Origin: Pectobacterium aroidearum
GTDB taxonomy: Bacteria > Pseudomonadota > Gammaproteobacteria > Enterobacterales > Enterobacteriaceae
DNA length: 64,000 nt
Assembly (NCBI RefSeq): GCF_041228105.1
Contig: NZ_CP166097.1
Span: 3,162,001-3,226,000, forward strand
Direction: 5' to 3'
Below the pieces are notes generated by a model. It saw only the letters and a list, made by a program, of their open reading frames with translations. It did not search any database and had not been told where the DNA came from. The position numbers and the translations under genes are program-made. Of this stretch, positions 27,907 through 36,663 are shown piece after piece (the first letter of the stretch is position 1; each line of letters begins with the position of its first letter).

Positions 27907-28104
27907 GTGGATAAATACAGTGCATTAGATGAGTGGTGCTTTTGGAACAGAGTGGGGATTACCAGCACACCAGCACACCAGCACACCAGCACACCAGCAC
28001 ACCAGCACACCAGCACAGAAAAAATGACATTAGACCAAAAATTTAAAATAAATCTTTTTTATCAATTAGTTAAAATTATTTTATACCATAGGGTGAACAA
28101 GTAA
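27907..28104 (+). CDS. Short frame spanning an octamer repeat, doubtful gene
   Basis: GTG-initiated, 65 codons: MDKYSALDEWCFWNRVG, then the repeat translated as TSTPAHQH units, then an AT-rich tail TEKMTLDQKFKINLFYQLVK. No ribosome site is evident. The octamer array would shift the frame with each unit gained or lost. It may be a truncated gene start left after rearrangement. Confidence 0.25.
   Translation: MDKYSALDEWCFWNRVGITSTPAHQHTSTPAHQHTSTEKMTLDQKFKINLFYQLVKIILYHRVNK
27961..28016. repeat. Octamer tandem repeat, 7 x ACCAGCAC
   Basis: Seven perfect head-to-tail copies of ACCAGCAC. Unit length is not a multiple of three, so copy-number change by slipped-strand mispairing would switch the reading frame across it. 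Confidence 0.95.
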
Positions 28105-28464
28105 GCAGTAGACACCATCTTTATTAAATATCTAATTTGAAACATCAGCGTCTTTCCGACGAAATGAGCGCAATGTTGAAGAGAGAAGCAACTAATTTTT
28201 GATACTCCACTGACAATGGTTAATGGTTATAATTTCCATAGTTAATACCTTCCATTATCGATATTCTCTTACCATTAGCGAGAAAATGATCTAATTAATA
28301 ATAAAAAAACATGATAGTTATCATGATTATTATATAAAATACATTAATTAATGTAATAACAACCTCCACATTGTCTGAAAATATATTCATCTTTTTTCAT
28401 AGGCCTCTGCTATATTTAAAAAAACATCCCAACTCCACTTTAAATTTATAAGCAGGAAATATAT

Positions 28465-29040
28465 ATGCATGGTTACGTTTTAAACATTTCAAAAACTTAT
28501 GATTCAAAAGGTGAAGTAATCTATTATGTTTTTGATTCTAATGGAACTTGTATAGGGCACGCCCCAAATTTAGAATTAGCACTTAGCTTAATGATAATTT
28601 ATATAGAATATCTTCTTTCTGTTAACAACTTACATAATAAAGCAGAGGAAATAATTAAAAGTATAAAGCCATTTATGAAAGAAAATAAAATTAATTGCGA
28701 AAAATTACTTAATGAAATTAAGGATTCGAATGTCATAAAAAAAACAATTTCGTTATTTACGAGAGAAGTTCAACATACAGAAACCGAAGAGGTTTTTTTT
28801 GAAAAGAAAATTGAAAATATAGAAATTCACAACTATAACTTTAACCCGGAGTGTATAGAAAAACACTACACTAATTTAATTAAAGAAAATAGCAATAATA
28901 AAATAATTAATAAAAAAGAAAGTGATTTCCTTTTTATTGAAAAAGAAAAAATAGACTTCAATAAGATAAAAGAAAAAAACAATTCAATAAGAGAAGATAA
29001 ATCTCTTTCTAATTTTAAAAAAAACCAACACAGACATTGA
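28465..29040 (+). CDS. Hypothetical protein, 191 aa, very AT-rich
   Basis: Not recognised. The N-terminal 60 residues (MHGYVLNISKTYDSKGEVIY, ALSLMIIYIEYLLS) look folded; the rest is Lys/Asn/Glu-rich and low in complexity. ATG follows AGGAAATATAT. Base composition is far more AT-rich than the backbone, a sign of transfer. The ankyrin-type gene starts 50 bp later on the same strand, so the two are probably one unit. Confidence 0.6.
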   Translation: MHGYVLNISKTYDSKGEVIYYVFDSNGTCIGHAPNLELALSLMIIYIEYLLSVNNLHNKAEEIIKSIKPFMKENKINCEKLLNEIKDSNVIKKTISLFTREVQHTETEEVFFEKKIENIEIHNYNFNPECIEKHYTNLIKENSNNKIINKKESDFLFIEKEKIDFNKIKEKNNSIREDKSLSNFKKNQHRH

Positions 29041-29090
29041 CTTTAAAAAAACTATATATTATAGAAAAATAAAATGGTCTGGACTACGAA

Positions 29091-29792
29091 ATGAATAGAG
29101 AAATTAAATCAATAAAAGATGTTTTTTCGGAAATGATAAGAAGTTATAGCGATCCATCCAGGGTGGATGAATTGGGACAGAATTTGATTTTTAAAGATTT
29201 TACATGGAATGAAGAAGATCTTCAAATGTTAATAGAAAGAGGATTTAATATTAATCAAAAAGATAACTATGGCAAAACCCCTATATTTTATAGTAAAACG
29301 ATATATGAATTCACACTTCTCTTGTTCTATAAAGCTGATTTAAAACAATTAGACAATGACAATAGAAGTTTATTATTTTTTGAAAATGAAAAATACAATA
29401 TTGGATTAATTCTTAAAAGTGGAATTAACCTTAACACTGTAGATTTCTTAGGTAATAATTTTACCTCATACCCCCCATTCCATCAACATCCAGAAATTTT
29501 TACTGACAAGTTATCTGATTTTTCTGTGAGCGCTAATATATTTCAACTTTATGAAAAAAGTGAAGAAGCGTTAAGATTATTAGAAAGGAATTCAATAAAA
29601 TTTAATTTATCGAAAAAAATCACTTTACACTACAATCCCAAAGAAGAAAGAACAATAATTATTAACCTGCTATCTTACCTAAAAAACAAAATAGAAGAGA
29701 GTGAATTAAATAAAACAAGATTTATTTACAATCCCTCAGATGACTCCCCTGCACAAATTTATACATTACATCAACTATCTAATATTATTTAA
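29091..29792 (+). CDS. Ankyrin-repeat-like protein, 233 aa
   Basis: Repeats resembling ankyrin motifs occur between residues 40 and 130: LQMLIERGFNINQKDNYGKT, LLLFYKADLKQLDNDNRSLL and LILKSGINLNTVDFLGNNF. The C-terminal 100 residues are unrecognised. Ankyrin proteins of this size are common as binding or immunity partners in mobile regions. It follows the 191-aa gene and is likewise AT-rich; a strong terminator follows. Function not known. Confidence 0.65.
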   Translation: MNREIKSIKDVFSEMIRSYSDPSRVDELGQNLIFKDFTWNEEDLQMLIERGFNINQKDNYGKTPIFYSKTIYEFTLLLFYKADLKQLDNDNRSLLFFENEKYNIGLILKSGINLNTVDFLGNNFTSYPPFHQHPEIFTDKLSDFSVSANIFQLYEKSEEALRLLERNSIKFNLSKKITLHYNPKEERTIIINLLSYLKNKIEESELNKTRFIYNPSDDSPAQIYTLHQLSNII

Positions 29793-29793
29793 G

Positions 29794-29851
29794 CAAGGGC
29801 TAACTCTCCGAAGCGCTACGCTGGCTTCTCCGAGTTCTCCCTTGTTTTTTT
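29794..29851 (+). terminator. Rho-independent terminator after the ankyrin gene
   Basis: CAAGGG / CCCTTG outer stem and ACTC / GAGT inner stem enclose a GC-rich loop; seven T residues follow. It isolates the mobilisation genes that start at 29980. Confidence 0.75.
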
Positions 29852-29979
29852 CGCCCTCTGGTTGAAAAAAATTAAAAGCAAAATCAACACCATGCATTGA
29901 CATTGTTAGCTTCTGCCATATAAATAAGTATTAAGCATAAGGAATATGCTTTGATTTAATTATATGAAAAGGAGTTCAT

Positions 29980-30357
29980 ATGATCGAAAATGATACTTTT
30001 AATAATATCCTTCGCAGCCATTGCGTCAGTGTCAGGTTAAATAATGAAGAGTTGTCGCTTCTGAATGAAAGGCGTGGTAGTCATCGCAAAGGTGAATGGC
30101 TGCGTATGGCATTTCTGCATAACCTTCCCTCCATTATTCCTTCTATTAATCTCGAAGCATGGAAAACCCTTGGTGAGATTTCGCAGAAGCTGAACAGACT
30201 GGTCGCTCATCTGGATAGCAAGAGCAATGATAGTTCTCTTTCACAAACTGAACTCTTTGCCGTGAAACGGCAGATCTCCGAGCTTCGCACAAATCTGATC
30301 ACCGATAACATGTGGAGTGCTTCCCATGAAGGGAATGCAAAAAATCCGCAGGGGTAA
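29980..30357 (+). CDS. mobC: Mobilisation relaxosome accessory protein MobC
   Basis: A 125-residue RHH-type relaxosome protein that helps the relaxase open oriT. The typical SVRLNNEELSLLNERRGSHR and KGEWLRMAFLHNLPSIIPSI stretches are present (residues 17-55), followed by ISQKLNRLVAHL. ATG follows AAAAGGAG. It overlaps the start of the relaxase gene by 32 bp. An oriT would be expected nearby, probably in 29852-29979 or upstream, but I cannot identify it. Confidence 0.88.
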   Translation: MIENDTFNNILRSHCVSVRLNNEELSLLNERRGSHRKGEWLRMAFLHNLPSIIPSINLEAWKTLGEISQKLNRLVAHLDSKSNDSSLSQTELFAVKRQISELRTNLITDNMWSASHEGNAKNPQG

Positions 30358-31711
30358 GGGTTTCGCCGGTGTTGTTCTCTACGCATTAAAGCCAGGCTCT
30401 CATCATCAATGCACACCTTACATCATTGGTGGGAACATGCTGGGGAATAAAGCCGGAGATCTGATCGCTGAATTCAATACCACCAAAACCCTTCGCCCAG
30501 ATATTGCTAAACCCGTCTGGCACAATTCACTTCGATTACCGAAAAGCGAAGCGCTGAAAGATGCTCAGTGGTCAGAGATAGCTGATGATTACATGTCCCG
30601 AATGGGCTTCTCTGAAACGCATCTGAGATGCTATGTGTTGCATGACGACACAGCAGGCCAGCACATCCACATTATTGCCAGTCGTATCGATCTCACTAAT
30701 GGAAGCCTTTACTTGGGCAAAAATGAAAACCTGATCAGCACCCGTATCATACAGCAGCTTGAACGCGACTATTCACTGACCAGAACCAAAGGGCCAGAAT
30801 TGGTAGCATCACCATCCCCAGCTTCGCCCTTCCCTCCTTCGCTATCCAGAAAACCCCCGACACAGAAACCGAGGGGCGCAACACCAAAGCCTAAAAAGCT
30901 GTCGCGTAACGAAGCGATGATGGAGAAGTATAAAGGAGAGCCATCGCCCAAATCGGTCATTCAGAAAGCACTGGAAGCATTACTTGTCGGTAAACCATCC
31001 ACCACTGAATTTGTGACACAGCTTGTGGCACAAAACATAACGGTAGTCCCGAATATCGCTTCTACCGGAAAGATGAATGGATTTTCATTCGAATATCAGG
31101 GGATTGCCTTCAAAGCTTCGCAGTTAGGTAAGTGTTATTCCTGGTCTACCCTACAAGACAAACTCGATTACCAGCCGGAACGCGACAATGCTTTCCTGTT
31201 TGCATTGAAAATGCCATCAGTCAGTAAGGCATCGGTTAGCGAAGCTCTTGATATGACCATAGCTAAAGATACCCCTGAAATCACAACAGAAGACGTTACC
31301 AGCCCCATCGAAACGCTTACCCTCAATAAAGACGGCGGTCAGGACGAACACGCTATCAATTATCCTACAACGCTACACAATGAAGCTGTTGCAAGTAACA
31401 AAGAAGCGTATGCAACCGAAGCAGTAAAAGAAGCTGGTGCAGATGGTAAAGAAGCACATGTAATCGAAGCGGTAAAAGAAGCTCATCACAGAAAACCCTT
31501 CTCTATGATTCAGACCGGCTTCAGATGGTTAGAAACCATTCCCTACCTCAACATCATCATTGGCATGTTGAAAAAACTCAAAATCCCGACACTCAAACGC
31601 CCAGACAAACACAACAGCATTACGGGCATGAAGATGATAGAAATTACGGCAACACCAAAAACCACCATCAAAACTCCGCAAAAATCACACCCATCATCAT
31701 TCCAAATGTAG
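30326..31711 (+). CDS. mobA: Relaxase/mobilisation nuclease MobA-type
   Basis: A 461-residue relaxase. The catalytic region (residues 1-155) contains the three-histidine metal motif HIHIIASRID preceded by RCYVLHDDTAGQ, and the partner motif DYMSRMGF. It nicks oriT and leads the strand into a recipient, using another element's conjugation apparatus. After residue 165 come a Pro/Lys-rich linker, a less conserved domain, and a KEA...EAVKEA repeat near the C-terminus. I chose ATG 30326, eight bases after GGAG. No type IV secretion genes are present, so the element would be mobilisable rather than self-transmissible. Confidence 0.87.
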   Translation: MKGMQKIRRGKGFAGVVLYALKPGSHHQCTPYIIGGNMLGNKAGDLIAEFNTTKTLRPDIAKPVWHNSLRLPKSEALKDAQWSEIADDYMSRMGFSETHLRCYVLHDDTAGQHIHIIASRIDLTNGSLYLGKNENLISTRIIQQLERDYSLTRTKGPELVASPSPASPFPPSLSRKPPTQKPRGATPKPKKLSRNEAMMEKYKGEPSPKSVIQKALEALLVGKPSTTEFVTQLVAQNITVVPNIASTGKMNGFSFEYQGIAFKASQLGKCYSWSTLQDKLDYQPERDNAFLFALKMPSVSKASVSEALDMTIAKDTPEITTEDVTSPIETLTLNKDGGQDEHAINYPTTLHNEAVASNKEAYATEAVKEAGADGKEAHVIEAVKEAHHRKPFSMIQTGFRWLETIPYLNIIIGMLKKLKIPTLKRPDKHNSITGMKMIEITATPKTTIKTPQKSHPSSFQM

Positions 31712-31758
31712 GGCTGAGAAGCCGTCCAGCAAGCCTTTCTTCATACAAAAAACACAAG

Positions 31759-31774
31759 ATTAACGATCGTTAAT
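31759..31774. promoter_or_regulatory. 16-bp perfect palindrome
   Basis: ATTAACGATCGTTAAT is a perfect palindrome 48 bp after the mobA stop. A related CGATCGTTATAA occurs near 31826-31837. The surrounding gap 31712-32029 contains no gene I can support. Confidence 0.5.
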
Positions 31775-32029
31775 ACCGATCTATATTTAATTTATGATAG
31801 CTTTAATCTATCACAAGTAAACCATCGATCGTTATAAGCGATTTGCTTTGTTTGATCACAACTGTTCAAAATGTAGCTGTTCCTTTTCCCATAATAGACT
31901 GATTTAACTGGTCTATTTACTTATTCAACTAACGATATAGGTTCAGCAATGACAAATTTCGTCTCATACATAGTTCCTGACCTCTTCATACATCGAATAT
32001 GACTTTCACTCAGCTATTAAGGAATTTGT

Positions 32030-32833
32030 ATGAGCCTTTTATTCATGAGACGTTTCTGGATCGGCGTATTGCTTCCTGTGTTTATCGACTGGCTTTTTAT
32101 GGCAGGTGCAATTCAGCTTTGGTGGCTCTGGTTACCTATCAGTGCTCCCCTGCTCATCTGGGCTTTTTTTGCCTACAACAAAAATAGGAAAGAAGACGCA
32201 GATTCCAGAATCTGGATCCGCCAACAGTGGGAAGAGCAAATCACTACTGAAAAATTTGAATTTTGCGGTCGCGCATATACGTTTCAGGAAACGCTCTCAG
32301 GCACTGTCATCAGCTACAACCCGAACAATGACACTATCTGGGTAAAAACAGATGCTGGGGATGAGACACAAATTTCCGCGCATGGCATACCGTTCCGTGA
32401 ATCGCATCGTATTAAAAAATACGAATTCAATGGCTATCATGACCATCATTCCTATGCATCATTTCATGATGCACTGATCGTTAATGAAACCACCAAAGAA
32501 CGACATGTAAACATGCCGGAAAAATGTTTTATTGTCTTCGGATTAACAACATTGACTCTGCTTTTGTTTATTCGACCTATAGTAAAATTTACTGCTAGTG
32601 TCTATAGTTCTGCTATGCCCGTCCCAAGCTTTTTCCCTGTTACCTTTATCGTAACTAATATTATCTCTGCCGTTTCATTTATTATTTTCCTTTTTGATTT
32701 TAAAAATGATGATCTATGGGATATCTATTTGTTATCAACACTGGTCTGTCATGTCCTCATCAGATGGTTAAACATCAGGGCTAGCAAGTTTAATGTCGAA
32801 TTCAGAAATCTGGTTAGTTCATTTACACGTTAA
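32030..32833 (+). CDS. Hypothetical membrane protein, 267 aa
   Basis: Four to five hydrophobic segments: two near the N-terminus (residues 8-50), two or three after residue 160. A soluble stretch between them (residues 60-155) reads FCGRAYTFQETLSGTVISYN and may face the cytoplasm. ATG follows AAGGAATTTGT. It is not recognised. It is followed by two lipoprotein genes on the same strand (gaps 36 and 39 bp), so an envelope-related operon is likely. Confidence 0.65.
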   Translation: MSLLFMRRFWIGVLLPVFIDWLFMAGAIQLWWLWLPISAPLLIWAFFAYNKNRKEDADSRIWIRQQWEEQITTEKFEFCGRAYTFQETLSGTVISYNPNNDTIWVKTDAGDETQISAHGIPFRESHRIKKYEFNGYHDHHSYASFHDALIVNETTKERHVNMPEKCFIVFGLTTLTLLLFIRPIVKFTASVYSSAMPVPSFFPVTFIVTNIISAVSFIIFLFDFKNDDLWDIYLLSTLVCHVLIRWLNIRASKFNVEFRNLVSSFTR

Positions 32834-32869
32834 GACCTAATAATAGTAAATCCTTAAAGGTTTAAATTA

Positions 32870-33244
32870 ATGAAAAAATTTATCATCGTAACATTGGTAT
32901 CACTCACTCTCTCTGGATGTTATTCCTTCGGTAATCAGACACTGAAAAATGTAACGCAGGAAGACGTAAAAGCTAAAATTGTAAAAGGAAAAACCACCAA
33001 GGCAGAAGTATTAACCGCCTTTGGTGAGCCGGATAAACGTATCACCACAGATGATGAGGAGAAATGGTCTTATTCAATGCATAACTACCGCAGTAAACCA
33101 ACATCATATATTCCGATTGTCGGAATACTGACTGGCGGAACGGATATTGAAGAAAAATCAATTCTCATCACGTTTAAAGGTGAAAAAGTAAGTTCTTATG
33201 AATTCACTGCCGGTGCCAGTGAAATGAAACGCGGTGCCTTTTAA
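32870..33244 (+). CDS. SmpA/OmlA(BamE)-domain lipoprotein, 124 aa
   Basis: A lipoprotein signal MKKFIIVTLVSLTLSGC places the acylated Cys at residue 17. The mature part has the BamE-like motif IVKGKTTKAEVLTAFGEPDK and EKWSYSMHNY. BamE proper belongs to the outer-membrane assembly machine; this island copy is distinct and its partner is unknown. Confidence 0.8.
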   Translation: MKKFIIVTLVSLTLSGCYSFGNQTLKNVTQEDVKAKIVKGKTTKAEVLTAFGEPDKRITTDDEEKWSYSMHNYRSKPTSYIPIVGILTGGTDIEEKSILITFKGEKVSSYEFTAGASEMKRGAF

Positions 33245-33283
33245 ATCCTTTTAAATTCAGCAATCCTCAAAACGAGAGCCATA

Positions 33284-33607
33284 ATGAATAAAAAATTATC
33301 CTTAGGTTTATTACTGGTGCTGTCCTTTTTCCTCACCGGCTGTGACAGCGAACCATCAGATGCTGACGTATCTAAGGCAATGCAGTCTTTTACTGAAGAG
33401 ATGAACAAAGGCGCACCGTCCGAATCAGCAAGAGTCGTTTTCAATTCAGCCAAGAAAATCGCCTGTAAAGACAAAGACAGTGACGGCGGTTACAAATGCA
33501 CACTCGAATACAATGCCAAAATCCCGTTTCTGGGTGAAAGAACATCAACCATGGAGCTTAAGTTCTTTAAATTTGAAGGAAAATGGAAGGTTTCACCCTC
33601 AAAATAA
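33284..33607 (+). CDS. Small lipoprotein, 107 aa
   Basis: Signal peptide MNKKLSLGLLLVLSFFLTGC with the lipobox Cys at residue 20. The mature part has two more Cys (IACKDKD...YKCTLEY), likely a disulfide, and ends FKFEGKWKVSPSK. It resembles small lipoproteins of plasmids and islands that may serve surface exclusion, but no assignment is possible. Confidence 0.7.
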   Translation: MNKKLSLGLLLVLSFFLTGCDSEPSDADVSKAMQSFTEEMNKGAPSESARVVFNSAKKIACKDKDSDGGYKCTLEYNAKIPFLGERTSTMELKFFKFEGKWKVSPSK

Positions 33608-33641
33608 TTGATATGACATAAACAGCATCAGGGAAAACATC

Positions 33642-33672
33642 AGCCCGTAGTTTCACCGCTACGGGCTTTTCT
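33642..33672 (+). terminator. Rho-independent terminator of the lipoprotein operon
   Basis: AGCCCGTAG / CTACGGGCT forms a 9-bp stem with a short loop, followed by TTTTCT, 35 bp after the stop. Confidence 0.85.
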
Positions 33673-33871
33673 CATCTGCATTGAGCGGCCTTTTTCTGAG
33701 GGCTACTTACGCTCCAGGGCGTGGGTTCGGTTACCAACGGACGTGCCGCCGCTCTTGCTGGGCCAGTTCGGAACAGACCTGTGTCCGTGGCTATATAATA
33801 AGGTCCTTAACCGGAATAGGGTAAAAACTATTATGTATCAATCCATTATCTATATATTATGGTTTTTCATA

Positions 33872-35107
33872 TCATTGACTGTCGAACCGATTAATATTTT
33901 CAATTTGGTTCTGAACCGCTTTATTTACTTGCTTATACCCCCTCAGAATAGTGTCTGGTGAAAATTTTGATTCATCTATCTTTAATACATCAATCAATTC
34001 ACTTGAAAGGTCTGCACATAATTTATCTAATGATTTTTTAGGATTTTCATTATCAAATAAATAACGACTAAGAATAATCATTCCACAGAGATAGTTCTTC
34101 GCATTAAAATCTGTCTTTAGGTTTTTTATCTGTGGAGTGTGCAATTTTTTTATCTGAAGATAGTTTTCAGTCTTAATGTTAGGTATTTCAAATGCTCGTT
34201 TAAATTCATTTATGTCTTTAGCCATGTGATATTCGGAATATTTATTATCACGTTGCAGATTGGAAATCTCGCACCTGAGCATCGCTAGGATTTTATCAAC
34301 TTCAAAATCATCTAGCGGGGATGATGTGTCAATGCTTATCCGTAGTTCATTTGTATAGCTAACCTTTTTAACGTCTCTAAGTGCATATAATGAATAAAAT
34401 TCCTGCATTAGAGGATCTTTTTCGTCAGTCAATTCGAGTTTAAAGTCTCTGTTTTTTATTGCTTTTTTTAATGTCTCTTGGGGTACTTCAACATCATTCT
34501 TTATATATCTGATTCTATATTTAGAATAACCGTATGGCCTTCTTATTTCATATGGGGAATTCGTGATTGTTGTTTCCGCCCCATATTTAGATTCTTTCTT
34601 CTTTGGAAGGTATTCTTTATTGTAAAAGTATATGAGCGCATGCAGATAGTTATTATCTAGGCAAAACACATAGGGAGAGTAATGATATTTTAGATTAAAC
34701 CTTACGCCACTGTATTTATTGCGCATCTCAACTGCGCATGAAATAACTTTCCTCCTCAAGCCCTCTCTGAATTTAATGTAATCATTATCATGATGATTAT
34801 ACTCATCGAGAGGATACAAGTCGTCTATATAGTTATTTATTTCCTCATGTAGATTTTCATCTACCTCACCTGTGGCTATATTTTTTACCATTATTTCAGT
34901 GATTTCTTCATGTGCTGATTCAGCTTGTAACTCATCTTTAATTGCGTGCAAGATTTTTCTTATATCAACTGCCAATTGATTAATTAGTTCGTATTCTGAT
35001 GAATGTGAATGCTTAACGGCTAAAACATATATTTCTTGAGCTATTAAGTTAATTATTTCAGATAACTCATTATCGTCATAATCAGAAGTTTTCATTACGG
35101 TTTCCAT
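33872..35107 (-). CDS. Hypothetical protein, 411 aa
   Basis: Not recognised. It is acidic, helical and rich in Tyr/Asn, with no signal peptide or membrane helix. Segments such as NELRISIDTSSPLDDFEVDK and RFNLKYHYSPYVFCLDNNYL look like a folded soluble protein. An alternative start (MKTSDYDD) lies four codons in, with GGA eight bases upstream. It is AT-rich and isolated between the lipoproteins and a small secreted peptide. Confidence 0.65.
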   Translation of the reverse strand: METVMKTSDYDDNELSEIINLIAQEIYVLAVKHSHSSEYELINQLAVDIRKILHAIKDELQAESAHEEITEIMVKNIATGEVDENLHEEINNYIDDLYPLDEYNHHDNDYIKFREGLRRKVISCAVEMRNKYSGVRFNLKYHYSPYVFCLDNNYLHALIYFYNKEYLPKKKESKYGAETTITNSPYEIRRPYGYSKYRIRYIKNDVEVPQETLKKAIKNRDFKLELTDEKDPLMQEFYSLYALRDVKKVSYTNELRISIDTSSPLDDFEVDKILAMLRCEISNLQRDNKYSEYHMAKDINEFKRAFEIPNIKTENYLQIKKLHTPQIKNLKTDFNAKNYLCGMIILSRYLFDNENPKKSLDKLCADLSSELIDVLKIDESKFSPDTILRGYKQVNKAVQNQIENINRFDSQ

Positions 35108-35266
35108 TTTTATTTATTTCTCAGTGATATGTTTCTATGTTTAACGATGATGATTGTGATTGACTTTAGTGCCTACGTCTAGGTCATTTTTTTCAGGAAT
35201 TTTTGAGCGTGAATTTAACGCCAAACTGGTCAATGCTACATACCACCTTGAAAAGGAGTATGAAAA

Positions 35267-35386
35267 ATGGTTAAAAAATCACTGTTTATGATCGTTTTGA
35301 TTGCGTTTACTCACATGAGCAACGTAGAAATACCCGCTATGAATATCCTATCCAACAACAATATTGAAGTTAACGTTATGTTGTAA
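35267..35386 (+). CDS. Small peptide with hydrophobic N-terminus, 39 aa
   Basis: ATG 35267 is preceded by AAGGAG at eight bases. The product begins MVKKSLFMIVLIAFTHM, like a signal or membrane segment, then NVEIPAMNILSNN. A small secreted or membrane peptide; no family recognised. The remainder up to 35639 holds only the repeated stem-loop element. Confidence 0.5.
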   Translation: MVKKSLFMIVLIAFTHMSNVEIPAMNILSNNNIEVNVML

Positions 35387-35510
35387 GAACTATCTACCAC
35401 ATGCGGAGATGCCTTACATCAAGCGCAGAAAGGGTCATCATCATTGATAATGACATCAAGCTCGGGAGCCGATAGTTGCCGATGCTTTCATAGGCTATAT
35501 TTCGCTCAGC

Positions 35511-35561
35511 CAGCAGAACCGGACAGAATAACTGTTATGTCCAACGGCACGGGGAATTAAA
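35511..35561 (+). repeat. First copy of a repeated stem-loop element
   Basis: CAGCAGAACC-GGACA-N12-TGTCC, then CGGCACGGGG and a TTAA run. It resembles 35971-36021 over about 50 bp in the same orientation. The GGACA/TGTCC arms can pair. Confidence 0.55.
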
Positions 35562-35639
35562 TGAGAGGCAGTATAAAGGCCGTTGACGCGGCCTGATTAT
35601 GGATTATGAAGGATTCAGTAAACGAATGAATTGATCACG

Positions 35640-35909
35640 TTATCGGCTATCTTCTGACTGCCGACTAATCAAATTTTCAAGCATTTCCTGATGTTTCCCA
35701 GACTGATTAACCACTTTTCGGCACTGTAGATCTTGGGCAACTAAGCGTTGCTCATGTTCCAGCGCCACGCTATTGCCCATTTTGCAGGACAACCGATGGC
35801 AGAAATTCCGGTAGGAAGCTTTTAATAACGCAATTTTATACAGTGCAAGAGCAGCCTCAACAGGATTGGTAGTGAACGTAACAGGCATATAAAAGGGATA
35901 ATCAGTCAT
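35640..35909 (-). CDS. Hypothetical protein, 89 aa
   Basis: Not recognised. The sequence PVEAALALYKIALLKASYRN is helical, followed by FCHRLSCKMG and a charged helical tail. ATG follows GAAGGTG by five bases. It lies between the two copies of the stem-loop repeat. Confidence 0.55.
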   Translation of the reverse strand: MTDYPFYMPVTFTTNPVEAALALYKIALLKASYRNFCHRLSCKMGNSVALEHEQRLVAQDLQCRKVVNQSGKHQEMLENLISRQSEDSR

Positions 35910-35970
35910 ATGAACACCTTCACTGAAAAAGAAGAATAAGTCTGAGAATAACAGGCCAGATCACACGCGC

Positions 35971-36021
35971 CAGTAGAACTGGACGGAATCACTTGTCTGT
36001 CCAAATGGCACGGGGTTTAAT
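35971..36021 (+). repeat. Second copy of the repeated stem-loop element
   Basis: CAGTAGAACT-GGACG...CTGTCC, then TGGCACGGGG and TTTAATG. Compare 35511-35561. A third, weaker relative may lie at 33766-33793 (GGAACAGACCTGTGTCC). Confidence 0.55.
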
Positions 36022-36128
36022 GTGAAAATAAACAGCAGAATGTCTGCACATGGCACAGAGCCGCTTGTAAGATTACGCTTAGCTCTGCGCAGCAACTGTG
36101 CCAGTCGGGTCTTAGCTAATACATTTCA

Positions 36129-36539
36129 TCACAATCGGCAACCACTCTTCCTGACGCTCGTTGAGGCTCTTATCAGCTTGTTGGCGTCATACTTCTTTTT
36201 CTCATGCACGTAGATTCTTTCTGTTCTTCCACCGTTGTTGATGATGAAGCTGATGATGGAAAGAAAGACTTTATTCAGACGGGCTTTGTCGATCAAGTCA
36301 TCACTGATTTTCTCGATATGGCAATAGTAAGAGAGAAGCAGAAAACTTAGCACCACTTCTCGGTTTGAAAACGTCAGATTTTCTATGTCCTGCTGATATT
36401 TAATATAAAATCCGGCACAAAAAAGATAAGACTGCTCGGTGATTTCTGCTTCTGAAAAGCCCGATTCATCGAGCTTATCAACGAACCTGTCCAGCAACAG
36501 CAGATACCTTTCCATCAAACTCATATTTACTTTTTTCAT
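36129..36539 (-). CDS. Hypothetical protein, 136 aa
   Basis: A helical protein starting MKKVNMSLMERYLLLLDRFV. It is not recognised. I chose ATG 36539 with AAGGA nine bases upstream rather than an ATG six codons earlier that has no ribosome site. It ends in a basic tail (ASTSVRKSGCRL). It lies downstream of the recombinase operon on the same strand, 124 bp after it. Confidence 0.55.
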   Translation of the reverse strand: MKKVNMSLMERYLLLLDRFVDKLDESGFSEAEITEQSYLFCAGFYIKYQQDIENLTFSNREVVLSFLLLSYYCHIEKISDDLIDKARLNKVFLSIISFIINNGGRTERIYVHEKKKYDANKLIRASTSVRKSGCRL

Positions 36540-36663
36540 AACTATGCATCCTTGCATTTAAATTATTATTAATTGTCATCCTGACAACGTATCAATATCA
36601 CCATTAAATTAAAAATCAAGCAATTCGTAAAAATATATTTACGCTACCTGCTTTCGTTTATAG

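Noticed and set aside
27961..28016. CRISPR array or type III antitoxin repeat
   Set aside because: Units are 8 bp head to tail with no spacers, far shorter than CRISPR or ToxI repeats, and no cas or toxN gene is adjacent.
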